This document shows positions 24,873-32,125 of a stretch of 32,683 nt of DNA, one piece after another. Both the position numbers and the translations under genes were made by a program. This stretch comes from CAZLAJ01 sp964644605 (GTDB lineage: Bacteria; Patescibacteriota; Microgenomatia; UBA1406; GWC2-37-13): assembly GCA_964644605.1 (NCBI GenBank), contig CAZXWS010000007.1:1-32683 (forward strand). Direction: 5' to 3'. Positions within the stretch are counted from its first letter, which is position 1; the number at the start of each line of letters is the position of its first letter. The notes under the pieces were generated by a model, which saw only the letters and a program-made list of their open reading frames with translations, did not search any database and had not been told where the DNA came from.

Positions 24873-26193
24873 GCAATACACCTAATCCTACAACCACAAG
24901 TCCCAGGCTTACCCCAGCTAAAGGCACAAAATTACTACCAGTCACTGGAACCGTCGGCGTAGCAGTAACAAGCGGTGTAACTGATGGGTATGTGTTTGAC
25001 GTTGGTGATGGATTTACGTCTGTTGTAGGTGAGGGCAAAGTTGATGGAGTTGTTGGTGTCAGTGTCGCTGAAGGAGTAGCCGATGTTGATTCACCTAACA
25101 CCTGCTGTCCTACTTTTGAAATGGTAAAATTTCGCTTTTTACTTATCATAACGCCATTGTCATTCTCAGTATTTATAGTGAGAACATAGCCACCTATTGG
25201 TAAACTAGAATTCAAACTCACTTTCCACTCTCCTTGCTTGTTCGCAGTGACATCATAAGCGTAATTTAATGAAGATTGAGTTGGATTTAAAGTAACTGAA
25301 ATTTTTTTCCCTGGTAATGCCATACCTTTGATTAAAGGTTTTCCGGTTGCTATGACTGCGTCTTCCTGCGGGAAAATAATATCGACGTTTGATTGTGTCG
25401 GTGCACGACTCACATGAGCAGCCAGTACATCATTCTTTTGGCTAAACGTATAATCTGTTCCTAAGACTGTAGTTTGGGGGACCGGATTAATATTGGAAAC
25501 ATCTGCTGTAATTGTGCTTTTTTCACCTGACTCACTATATAACTCTAATGTAACTTTCTCATCTGTGCTCAATTTGCGCTCTTGGTTCGTTTCCGTATCG
25601 ACAATATATTGTAAGGGAATAAGCCATTCACCTGATAGTTTTGTAAAAGTAAATAAGGGATATGCTTTATTTATTTTTAAAAGTACTCCGACATTTTCTA
25701 AAGGTGTGCCATTTTGTTTAATTATTTTTCCATATGCTGGCCTACTATTTGTATCCGCAGTTAAACGGAATGGTGTTTTGAGAGTAAAAGGCTGATCTCC
25801 TGTATCGCTCACCATTTTATTATTAGCCACTACTTTAAAATAGTACGTAGTATTTTCGCTCAGGTTCTTCATGATTACATAATGATTTTTATACTGAGCT
25901 TTATTAACACCGATGTCTTTTTCATCAAGAGCAACCCTACTCAATTTGTCGGGACTGTCTCCATATACTACCCACCCCACTTCTTTAGACTCAGTTTGCC
26001 AAAAAATGCCGGTTTGGGTAGGAGCGACATTTACTCGTGTTAAATGTAAAATACTCTTTTTATCCGCCTTTGAAGGCATTGGTTTGAATTTAAACAATAT
26101 AAAAAGAAGCATTAGAAGACCACTAACGATAAATATGGATAGTAATACAGGTATCCGCCTCCTATTATGTAAATATAAATCAGTATAAGCCAT
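24862..26193 (-). CDS. Fibronectin type III-like surface protein with C-terminal VPVTG motif
   Basis: This 443-residue protein has an N-terminal membrane segment (about 14-35) after a basic start. A fibronectin-III-like domain follows (about 50-140; signature NTTYYFKVVANNK). Next come a carboxypeptidase-regulatory-like beta domain (about 150-240) and an Ig-like domain (about 275-365; KPLIKGMALPGKKISV). A Thr/Ser/Pro stretch (about 370-415) then leads to VPVTG and a final hydrophobic helix. VPVTG resembles a variant sortase motif, but no basic tail follows. The gene starts 3 bp after the small protein gene of the rpsT-pil run. A role in adhesion or as pilus-associated surface protein is inferred from its domains and from cotranscription with pilN and pilO. 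Confidence 0.8.
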   Translation of the reverse strand: MAYTDLYLHNRRRIPVLLSIFIVSGLLMLLFILFKFKPMPSKADKKSILHLTRVNVAPTQTGIFWQTESKEVGWVVYGDSPDKLSRVALDEKDIGVNKAQYKNHYVIMKNLSENTTYYFKVVANNKMVSDTGDQPFTLKTPFRLTADTNSRPAYGKIIKQNGTPLENVGVLLKINKAYPLFTFTKLSGEWLIPLQYIVDTETNQERKLSTDEKVTLELYSESGEKSTITADVSNINPVPQTTVLGTDYTFSQKNDVLAAHVSRAPTQSNVDIIFPQEDAVIATGKPLIKGMALPGKKISVTLNPTQSSLNYAYDVTANKQGEWKVSLNSSLPIGGYVLTINTENDNGVMISKKRNFTISKVGQQVLGESTSATPSATLTPTTPSTLPSPTTDVNPSPTSNTYPSVTPLVTATPTVPVTGSNFVPLAGVSLGLVVVGLGVLLAF

Positions 26194-26196
26194 ACG

Positions 26197-26382
26197 TTAT
26201 TGATCTTTCTTTTGCAATGTATTGAGAATCGAAGGATCTAATACTGCATTCAAAGGTTGAATTTTTTGAGTAGAAGTTTCTATTGATATTTTATTTTTAA
26301 CCCGTGTCACATCAAACGCAACCCAAGCAGCAATAGTCAAGAAAATCGTAATTGAAATAATAAGTAATTCTCTTTGATTCAT
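26197..26382 (-). CDS. Small single-pass membrane protein downstream of pilO
   Basis: This 61-residue protein has one membrane helix (about 5-23) and a soluble C-terminal part (about 25-61) predicted to face outside. I recognise no family. Its ATG overlaps the pilO stop in an ATGA, and the Fn3 gene begins 3 bp after its stop, so it is a real operon member. By position it could be an accessory of the PilN/PilO complex, comparable in place to PilP, but the sequence lacks a lipobox and I see no similarity to PilP. Confidence 0.65.
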   Translation of the reverse strand: MNQRELLIISITIFLTIAAWVAFDVTRVKNKISIETSTQKIQPLNAVLDPSILNTLQKKDQ

Positions 26383-26960
26383 AAATAATATCCTTCTATT
26401 TGAATTTGAGTACTTAATAATGATGCACTAACAGATGATATTTTTTCTTCGTCTTTTGTAATGATCAAGCTTTTTATCACCTTTAGTCTTCTTTGTTTAT
26501 ATATACTTGTAACAAAATCAGAAATACCAGTAAAAGATCCTCTTACGGTCATAGTGATTCTTACTCCTTTTGTATGTTTTACTCCTGCATCTTTCAAATT
26601 TACATCAAACAAATTAATTTTATCAACTTTTAAATCATTCTTATCGAGTACTACTTTTATATCATCTAGCATTTTATTTACTTTAGGTCTGGAGGCGATA
26701 GCATCATCCAGCAGATAAGTTTTATCTGCAATTTGCTCCATATCCTTTTGGAGAGTAAGACTCTTTTCAATTTGTTTTTCATAGAAATTATCAACCTTTT
26801 GTAGTTGATCAATCTTCTCAAAAGAAGAAAAAATCTCGATCAAGTTTGGACGTATTAATACAAATACAAAAAATGAAAAAATTAAAAAAAATGCGATCAT
26901 ATACGTATAGTCTCTAGTTTTTTTGCCGGATAAATAGGAGAGTAATTTTTTTCTATCCAT
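26379..26960 (-). CDS. pilO: PilO-like type IV pilus assembly protein
   Basis: This 193-residue protein has a short cytoplasmic start, a membrane helix (about 20-38), a coiled-coil-like segment (about 45-85) and a C-terminal alpha/beta ferredoxin-like domain (about 90-193). The latter has GVRITMTVRGSFTGISDFV, typical of PilO/GspM-like proteins. PilO pairs with PilN in the inner-membrane alignment complex of type IV pili. It starts 1 bp after the pilN stop and overlaps the next small gene by 4 bp. The assignment rests on architecture and its place after pilN; sequence identity across this family is low. Confidence 0.8.
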   Translation of the reverse strand: MDRKKLLSYLSGKKTRDYTYMIAFFLIFSFFVFVLIRPNLIEIFSSFEKIDQLQKVDNFYEKQIEKSLTLQKDMEQIADKTYLLDDAIASRPKVNKMLDDIKVVLDKNDLKVDKINLFDVNLKDAGVKHTKGVRITMTVRGSFTGISDFVTSIYKQRRLKVIKSLIITKDEEKISSVSASLLSTQIQIEGYYL

Positions 26961-26961
26961 A

Positions 26962-27492
26962 TTATATTTTTTTAAAGTTTTGAAAACTCATATCAAATTC
27001 ATAGCCTGATTCTACTTTATTAATATTTTTCAAGTCAACAGTTTCAAATAGTTTTTCTCCTGATAATCGCCGATAAAATTCGCGCAATACTAGCGGGTCA
27101 GTAGTTGTACCATGCATAATTACAGTATCATCTTTTATGCTTAATTGTTTCAAATAAATTTCTTTAGGAAACGCAGAAAGTAAATATATTAAAATTTTAG
27201 GAAGTATCTCCTGATTTCTTAATGTACTACTAACCTCTTTCATCTTAAAACTTAATGCAGTAGCATCTTTGGCAAGGGGCTGGAAGACAGATAAGATTTC
27301 ATATTTCTGATCAATCGACTCCTGAAGATCAACTATCTGCTGATCAGTAGTAAATTTTTCGACAAAAACAATAATTACAACTAATTGTGTAATAATAATA
27401 ATATAGCGAAGATAGTTTAATATGAAATAAAATACTTTATCTGATAATGCTTCATGTCTTTCCTGTGGTAACAGATTTATGGCGTATTTCAT
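26962..27492 (-). CDS. pilN: PilN-like type IV pilus assembly protein
   Basis: This 176-residue protein has the characteristic cytoplasmic start with INLLPQE, the segment that docks into PilM. A membrane helix follows (about 28-46), then a coiled coil (about 50-90) and a C-terminal alpha/beta domain (about 100-176). It would partner PilO. Its ATG overlaps the rpsT stop codon in an ATGA. No pilM precedes it; the usual pilM-N-O order is replaced by rpsT. The PilM-like domain encoded at 8.9-10.9 kb is a possible partner, but this is speculation. Confidence 0.85.
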   Translation of the reverse strand: MKYAINLLPQERHEALSDKVFYFILNYLRYIIIITQLVVIIVFVEKFTTDQQIVDLQESIDQKYEILSVFQPLAKDATALSFKMKEVSSTLRNQEILPKILIYLLSAFPKEIYLKQLSIKDDTVIMHGTTTDPLVLREFYRRLSGEKLFETVDLKNINKVESGYEFDMSFQNFKKI

Positions 27493-27737
27493 TTCTTAAG
27501 AGCTAATTTACTAACTCTTGACTTTAACCGACTTGCTTTATTCTTATGAATAACATTTTTCTTTGCAGCTTTATCAATTGCAGAATAAGCCTTTTTAACG
27601 TCAGATTCAAGCTTAGTAGACTTGCCCGCAGTTATTTTCTTTACTATCTTTTTCAACTCAACTTTATATTTCTTGTTACCTTGAGCTTTCTTCACATCTT
27701 GGCGCATTTTCTTTTTTGCTGATTTTATAATTGGCAT
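27489..27737 (-). CDS. rpsT: Small ribosomal subunit protein S20
   Basis: This is an 82-residue, very Lys-rich helical protein with the S20 start MPIIKSAKKKMRQD and the conserved segments KAYSAIDKAAKK and HKNKASRLKSRV. It binds 16S rRNA early in 30S assembly. Its TGA stop overlaps the pilN ATG, so a ribosomal protein gene and pilus genes form one operon. It is the only gene in the window with a near-perfect Shine-Dalgarno sequence at ideal spacing. S20 represses its own translation in E. coli; whether that holds here is unknown. Confidence 0.96.
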   Translation of the reverse strand: MPIIKSAKKKMRQDVKKAQGNKKYKVELKKIVKKITAGKSTKLESDVKKAYSAIDKAAKKNVIHKNKASRLKSRVSKLALKK

Positions 27738-27746
27738 AATAATAAA

Positions 27747-27756
27747 TCACCCCCTT
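27747..27756 (-). promoter_or_regulatory. Strong Shine-Dalgarno sequence of rpsT
   Basis: On the minus strand AAGGGGGTGA (27756-27747) lies 9 nt before the rpsT ATG and matches the anti-SD of 16S rRNA at nine of ten bases. No other gene in the window has a comparable site. The rest of the 59-bp gap shows no clear promoter. Confidence 0.75.
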
Positions 27757-27796
27757 ACTTTAGTAAATTTTTAATCTGATCACCCGTTCTTCGATT

Positions 27797-28255
27797 TTAT
27801 AACTCATACTCATTTTCGTATAGCTTCTGGCCGTAATTACCGTTAAATTTCAACGTAAGTTGTATTTTGCCAACCACTTTATGATATACACAAGTTCCTG
27901 ATGAACATGTGCCTAGTGTCAGTTTTTTTTCTGCAGTATTCTCTCCTGTTAATGTTATGGTCCCTATTACACCTTGTAATCCTTGAGATTCAGTATTATA
28001 TGAAAGCTCATAGTCAATAGTTGTGGTACCTGCTGGAATAGCTGAAACACTTAAGTTTACCTCTCGATTTTGATTTGTACCTTCTACATTTACCTTAACA
28101 GAACTGTCTACAGATGAAATGGCAGTATCTGTAGGAGTTACAGAATTGGATGTTTTTTGCTTGGACTTACTTCCACTAATTAACAAAAATCCACCAACTA
28201 GAACTAATAGGACAACAATTCCTACTGCGATCATAATATTTCGTTTATTATTCAT
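27797..28255 (-). CDS. Small membrane-anchored extracytoplasmic protein, unknown function
   Basis: This 152-residue protein has a basic start, one membrane segment (about 8-27), a Ser/Thr-rich linker (about 30-55) and a beta-rich C-terminal domain. It contains two cysteines in GTCSSGTCVYH, spaced to form a disulphide in an oxidising exterior. No lipobox is present. I do not recognise the family. It lies 6 bp after glyS and 59 bp before rpsT, all in the same direction, so it may be cotranscribed with glyS. Confidence 0.72.
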   Translation of the reverse strand: MNNKRNIMIAVGIVVLLVLVGGFLLISGSKSKQKTSNSVTPTDTAISSVDSSVKVNVEGTNQNREVNLSVSAIPAGTTTIDYELSYNTESQGLQGVIGTITLTGENTAEKKLTLGTCSSGTCVYHKVVGKIQLTLKFNGNYGQKLYENEYEL

Positions 28256-28261
28256 AAAAAA

Positions 28262-29641
28262 TTAAATTTTTAATAATCCCCTTAAATATTGCTCTAAATT
28301 TTTTATTGAAACGCGTTCTTGTTCCATACTATCTCGATCTCTTAATGTCACAGTTTCTGTTTCTAGAGTCTCATAATCAACGGTAATACAGTAAGGTGTA
28401 CCAACTTCATCCTGATAGCGATACCGCTTTCCGATATTACCTCTATCATCCCAGTATACAGAAAAATTTTGTTTAAGTGCAAGATATATCTCGCGCGCTT
28501 TCCCCACCAATTCTTCTTTATTCGCAACCAATGGAAATACTGCCACTTTATATGGAGCAATTGATGGTTTTAGCTGTAGATATATACGACCGTTATCATT
28601 TCTATACGCATCCCAGAGAACCATAAAAAATAATCTATTAATACCAACTGCAGGTTCAATTACATGCGGAATAAAACTTTTCCCTGTTGATGAATCAGTA
28701 TATTCCATACTTTTTCCTGAAAATTGCATGTGTTGTTTCAGGTCATAATCAGTACGATAAGCAACACCCCACAACTCCTTCCAACCGAAAGGAAAATTAT
28801 AGTCTAAGTCATACGTATCCTTACTATAGTGACTTCTTTCCTTATCTGTATGACGACGCCATCGCAAATGACCTTCTTGAACACCTAAAACATTTGTTAC
28901 AAAATTCCACATGCTGTCTTGCCAAGATTTAAATAAATCATTCCAGTCTGTTTTATCAGGGTTAAAAAAATACTCTATTTCAGCCTGTTCAAACTCAAAT
29001 GTTCTAAAAATAAACTGACCTGTTGTTATTTCATTTCTAAAACTTTTGCCGATTTGACCTATTCCAAAGGGTAAAGAAACACGTGTTGAATCAATAATAT
29101 TTTTAAAATTGATAAATATTCCCTGTGCTGTCTCACCTCTCAAATATACTTCGTCCTTATTACCCTCTACTACTCCTAAATGAGATTTGAAAAGCAGATC
29201 AAATTTTTTAATTTCCGATAATTGATTACCCTCTGGAGACTTAATCGCATGTTTCTTAATAAATTCGTCCATTTCGTCACGTGTTAATTCTTCAATAATA
29301 ATACCTAGTTTCTCTTTGTTATGAGGACTTTGTAGCCACCATTCAATCAAATGATCAGCTCGATATCTTTTATTAGTTTTTAAATCCTCTATGAGCGGCT
29401 CGTTAAAGGCTGAGACATGGCCTGATGCCACCCATGTTTGAGGATGGACAATTATCTGCGAATCCAGTCCGACCATATCATCTCTTTTACTAATAAATTC
29501 CTGCCACCATATATTACGAATATTACGCAGCAACTCTGCACCTAAAGGACCATAATCATACGCATTCGCTAATCCTCCATAAATTTCCGATGAAGGGTAG
29601 ACAAATCCACGCCTTTTGCAGAGTGATACGAGTTCTTCCAT
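28262..29641 (-). CDS. glyS: Glycyl-tRNA synthetase, single-chain (alpha2) type
   Basis: This 459-residue class II synthetase belongs to the homodimeric GlyRS type, not the alpha2-beta2 type. It begins with LCKRRGFVYPSSEIYGGLAN. The motif 2 region carries SFRNEITTGQFIFRTFEFEQ, then GVAYRTDYDL in the glycine pocket and HVIEPAVGINRLFF as motif 3. The C-terminal ~100 residues are the anticodon-binding domain (PYKVAVFPLV, then DDRGNIGKRYRYQDEVGTP). The ATG at 29641 gives the standard start. There is no Shine-Dalgarno sequence. The 97-bp gap upstream contains a TATTAT box 6 nt before the ATG and an AT-rich TTAATTAA palindrome near 29723, but no clear terminator for recO. Confidence 0.96.
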   Translation of the reverse strand: MEELVSLCKRRGFVYPSSEIYGGLANAYDYGPLGAELLRNIRNIWWQEFISKRDDMVGLDSQIIVHPQTWVASGHVSAFNEPLIEDLKTNKRYRADHLIEWWLQSPHNKEKLGIIIEELTRDEMDEFIKKHAIKSPEGNQLSEIKKFDLLFKSHLGVVEGNKDEVYLRGETAQGIFINFKNIIDSTRVSLPFGIGQIGKSFRNEITTGQFIFRTFEFEQAEIEYFFNPDKTDWNDLFKSWQDSMWNFVTNVLGVQEGHLRWRRHTDKERSHYSKDTYDLDYNFPFGWKELWGVAYRTDYDLKQHMQFSGKSMEYTDSSTGKSFIPHVIEPAVGINRLFFMVLWDAYRNDNGRIYLQLKPSIAPYKVAVFPLVANKEELVGKAREIYLALKQNFSVYWDDRGNIGKRYRYQDEVGTPYCITVDYETLETETVTLRDRDSMEQERVSIKNLEQYLRGLLKI

Positions 29642-29647
29642 AAAACT

Positions 29648-29653
29648 ATAATA
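29648..29653 (-). promoter_or_regulatory. Possible -10 box of glyS at leaderless distance
   Basis: TATTAT on the minus strand ends 6 nt before the glyS ATG, the same geometry as several other genes here. The surrounding sequence is very AT-rich and no good -35 is seen, so this is the weakest of the set. Confidence 0.35.
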
Positions 29654-29738
29654 AATTTTAATTCCCTACTTACTTAAGCGTTTAAACAATACGAACCCAA
29701 AAATTTTCGACGGTTATACGTATTAATTAACGATACTA

Positions 29739-30263
29739 TTATATAATACTCCGGGGTATTTTTTGATGGATTATTGCCTCAACATCAGATAGAAGATCCT
29801 CAAGCGGCTTTTGCTCGTGCTCATATCCCAATAAGGTAAGTAATTGTTGGAGATAGTTACGAAATTCAGGGTTGGAGAACTCCTGTCTGGTAAGTTCAGC
29901 AAGGAATTTTTGCAACAGCTTAAATACTCTCTGTTCTGGCTCTAATTCTGGCAATAAGCGATCAAGAATAAATAATATCGTATACAAATAGCGTATTTTA
30001 TTTTGATCTTGCTTGAGTTGATAAAAACCAGATATTAGTTTTGTATCCTGTAAATAGTAGCGTTCCTGCCGCAGCATAAGTGTCGCTTCGATTAAATTTC
30101 CTGTTTGAATATGGGGAGCGCGCTTACTGGTAATCTTTTTAACTCCTTTTGCTATGGCGATTATCTTCCCATTTTCGAGCGTAAAAAGTGAGATTAATTC
30201 ATCTGATCGAAGCAGTGTTTTCTTTTTGAGCAGAAAAGCTCGTGTTTTAAGTAATTTACTCAC
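29739..30263 (-). CDS. recO: DNA repair protein RecO, short form
   Basis: This 174-residue protein has the RecO N-terminal OB fold: KTRAFLLKKKTLLRSDELISLFT, then GKIIAIAKGVKK and a YYLQDTKLISGFYQL strand. A helical C-terminal part follows. RecO loads RecA onto single-stranded DNA with RecR. Typical bacterial RecO is ~240 residues and many have a zinc-binding Cys cluster; both the extra length and the cysteines are absent. The start is GTG at 30263, 5 bp after the DUF4012 stop, so the two genes are cotranscribed. Confidence 0.88.
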   Translation of the reverse strand: MSKLLKTRAFLLKKKTLLRSDELISLFTLENGKIIAIAKGVKKITSKRAPHIQTGNLIEATLMLRQERYYLQDTKLISGFYQLKQDQNKIRYLYTILFILDRLLPELEPEQRVFKLLQKFLAELTRQEFSNPEFRNYLQQLLTLLGYEHEQKPLEDLLSDVEAIIHQKIPRSII

Positions 30264-30268
30264 GTAAT

Positions 30269-32125
30269 TTACTGTGCTTTTAATTCTTTATCCTTATCCA
30301 ACGCGCCATCATATACTTTCTTTCCGTCTATATCTACTTGTAATTTTTCTGTTTGTTCACCGGGCTGCTTTTGAATAAGAATTTTATAATTACTTTTATT
30401 GATAGTATCCGGCAATGTATATTTGACAGTTACCATTGCTTTACCAAGTGGTGATACTGTCAAAAATCCCTCAAATACTGTTTTCCCTAAATCATCATAG
30501 GTAAGTGTTTTTTTCTCAGAACCTTTAAAATCAACAAGTTGTGAACCTTGAGGTACATAAAATCTGACCCAATTACGCAGTGTCGCATTCAGACACAAAC
30601 CTCCTCGTTCCAGATTACAATCAGAATGAGGGTAGGGATTTCTAAACTCTACTGTTACTTCTCGATTTACTTTGCCGTTTTCGTATGTAGTTTTACTAAT
30701 CAGTGTTTTTGTGACGAATAAATTGGATTTAGCTCCTGCGAAGTTTACGTTATTGACGTGAAGATAATCTCCATCAAATTCTTTTATTCTTCCTGCATAG
30801 TTAAGTTTTTCTACGGCAGCTTGTAACTGAGGATCAGTGAATGAAAGCAAAATATCTTTTTCATCGAGATTCTTAAACATTGTTTGAATTAAAGTTCCCC
30901 AGTATTTTGAAGGAGAAAATCCAATTGCTTTATAGAATAAAGCGTACATTAAATCACCTAATACGCCTTTCCTATTTTCTTTAATGTAACCAACTGGTCT
31001 ATCTACCATATCGAACAGAGTGTAGATCACTTGAGGACAATCGCAACGTGCATCTTTATTTGCTGAAAAACGGACACCATCAACTTCTGTATCACCAAAG
31101 ATACTTAACATGTCAACCAAAATTTTAGTATCGATAGAGATAACCCCGTCATACTGAACTTTATCTGAGCTCTTATTATAGAGGGAGTTAAATATTTCAA
31201 GAGATTTGACGAAATCAGGTGATAAATTACTGTCACGAATATAAAACTGCGAAACACCTTTGTGATACGTTAGAATTTTGTCTGGTGCTGTCGGATGTGT
31301 ACCGATACTATTATCAAGCGAATATATATCAGCAGATTTTACTATACTAATTTTTCCTGATTTAATTTTGAATACAGCATATGCTGTAAGAAACCCTCCA
31401 GTTGCTCTCTGTTCTTTATCATTTTGCATTAATAGTAAATAAGTTTTTTCTTTGTCATTTCCAAAAATTTCTGGTAATTTTTTGAGTAAGGGCTTTGAAT
31501 CAACAAATAAAGAAGCGTAGCCATTAAATTGCTGTCTTAAATTAACTATCTGACTCTTAACCGGTTTATTTCCTATTTTTTCAGGATATCTATTGGGGTC
31601 AATAGCATTTAATCTTGTCTCTGCATTTTTTATATCGTCGGAAATACTATCAATATTACCCAGTACTTTATCAAGAGTTGCTACGGCAGTTTGCAACCTG
31701 TCTTCTGAAGATTTTTCTGCAAATGACGTTTGACCTTTTTTAAAGCCTATTAAATCCGCATAAGGTTTTACTGAACGAATTAACTCATTTCCTGCTTTTA
31801 TGACATAATCTCCTGCTTCTACACCGTTCCTAAAATCAGCTATATAAGGAATAAAACCAGCCCAATATATCGATTGAGCCTCCTGCTCAAAGTCCTTATA
31901 CTTTCCAGTAAAATCATTCATTTTTGACTCGAGCAAGTCAATATTATTCTCCTTAAACACTGCTTTTAATTCTTTCGCTGAAGCTACTACCACCTCACCT
32001 TTTGCTCGAATGCGTGAGTAAGGTCGGTATATTAAAAAATAACCTATCAAACCTAATACTAATAAGAAGACTACAGCAGAAATAGATAATTTTTTTTTCA
32101 TACGGCGTTTCTTCATATAGCTCAT
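30269..32125 (-). CDS. DUF4012 domain membrane-anchored protein
   Basis: This 618-residue protein has a very basic start, one membrane segment (about 14-33) and a large extracytoplasmic region. A helical part (about 40-215) is followed by the DUF4012 domain. Its hallmark is the strand and Gly-rich turn LLLMQNDKEQRATGGFLTAY (about 229-248), and a C-terminal beta domain follows. DUF4012 is uncharacterised; it is frequent in candidate phyla and actinobacteria, often next to polysaccharide genes. Here the ATG overlaps the sugar transferase TGA (ATGA), so the two are translationally coupled. A role in assembling or attaching surface polysaccharide is inferred from this linkage only. Confidence 0.88.
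   Translation of the reverse strand: MSYMKKRRMKKKLSISAVVFLLVLGLIGYFLIYRPYSRIRAKGEVVVASAKELKAVFKENNIDLLESKMNDFTGKYKDFEQEAQSIYWAGFIPYIADFRNGVEAGDYVIKAGNELIRSVKPYADLIGFKKGQTSFAEKSSEDRLQTAVATLDKVLGNIDSISDDIKNAETRLNAIDPNRYPEKIGNKPVKSQIVNLRQQFNGYASLFVDSKPLLKKLPEIFGNDKEKTYLLLMQNDKEQRATGGFLTAYAVFKIKSGKISIVKSADIYSLDNSIGTHPTAPDKILTYHKGVSQFYIRDSNLSPDFVKSLEIFNSLYNKSSDKVQYDGVISIDTKILVDMLSIFGDTEVDGVRFSANKDARCDCPQVIYTLFDMVDRPVGYIKENRKGVLGDLMYALFYKAIGFSPSKYWGTLIQTMFKNLDEKDILLSFTDPQLQAAVEKLNYAGRIKEFDGDYLHVNNVNFAGAKSNLFVTKTLISKTTYENGKVNREVTVEFRNPYPHSDCNLERGGLCLNATLRNWVRFYVPQGSQLVDFKGSEKKTLTYDDLGKTVFEGFLTVSPLGKAMVTVKYTLPDTINKSNYKILIQKQPGEQTEKLQVDIDGKKVYDGALDKDKELKAQ

Noticed and set aside
24837..24881. Earlier GTG start for the two-helix membrane protein
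   Set aside because: It overlaps the Fn3 gene, and a good promoter ends 6 nt before the ATG at 24836.
26950..26961. TATAAT just before pilO
   Set aside because: It includes the pilN stop codon and touches the pilO ATG, too close to act as a -10 for it. pilO is an internal operon gene.
29642..29738. Possible recO terminator or structured RNA in the recO-glyS gap
   Set aside because: Only short AT-rich palindromes (TTAATTAA, GTTTAAAC) and a weak AACC/GGTT pairing are present. There is no stable hairpin with a U tract.
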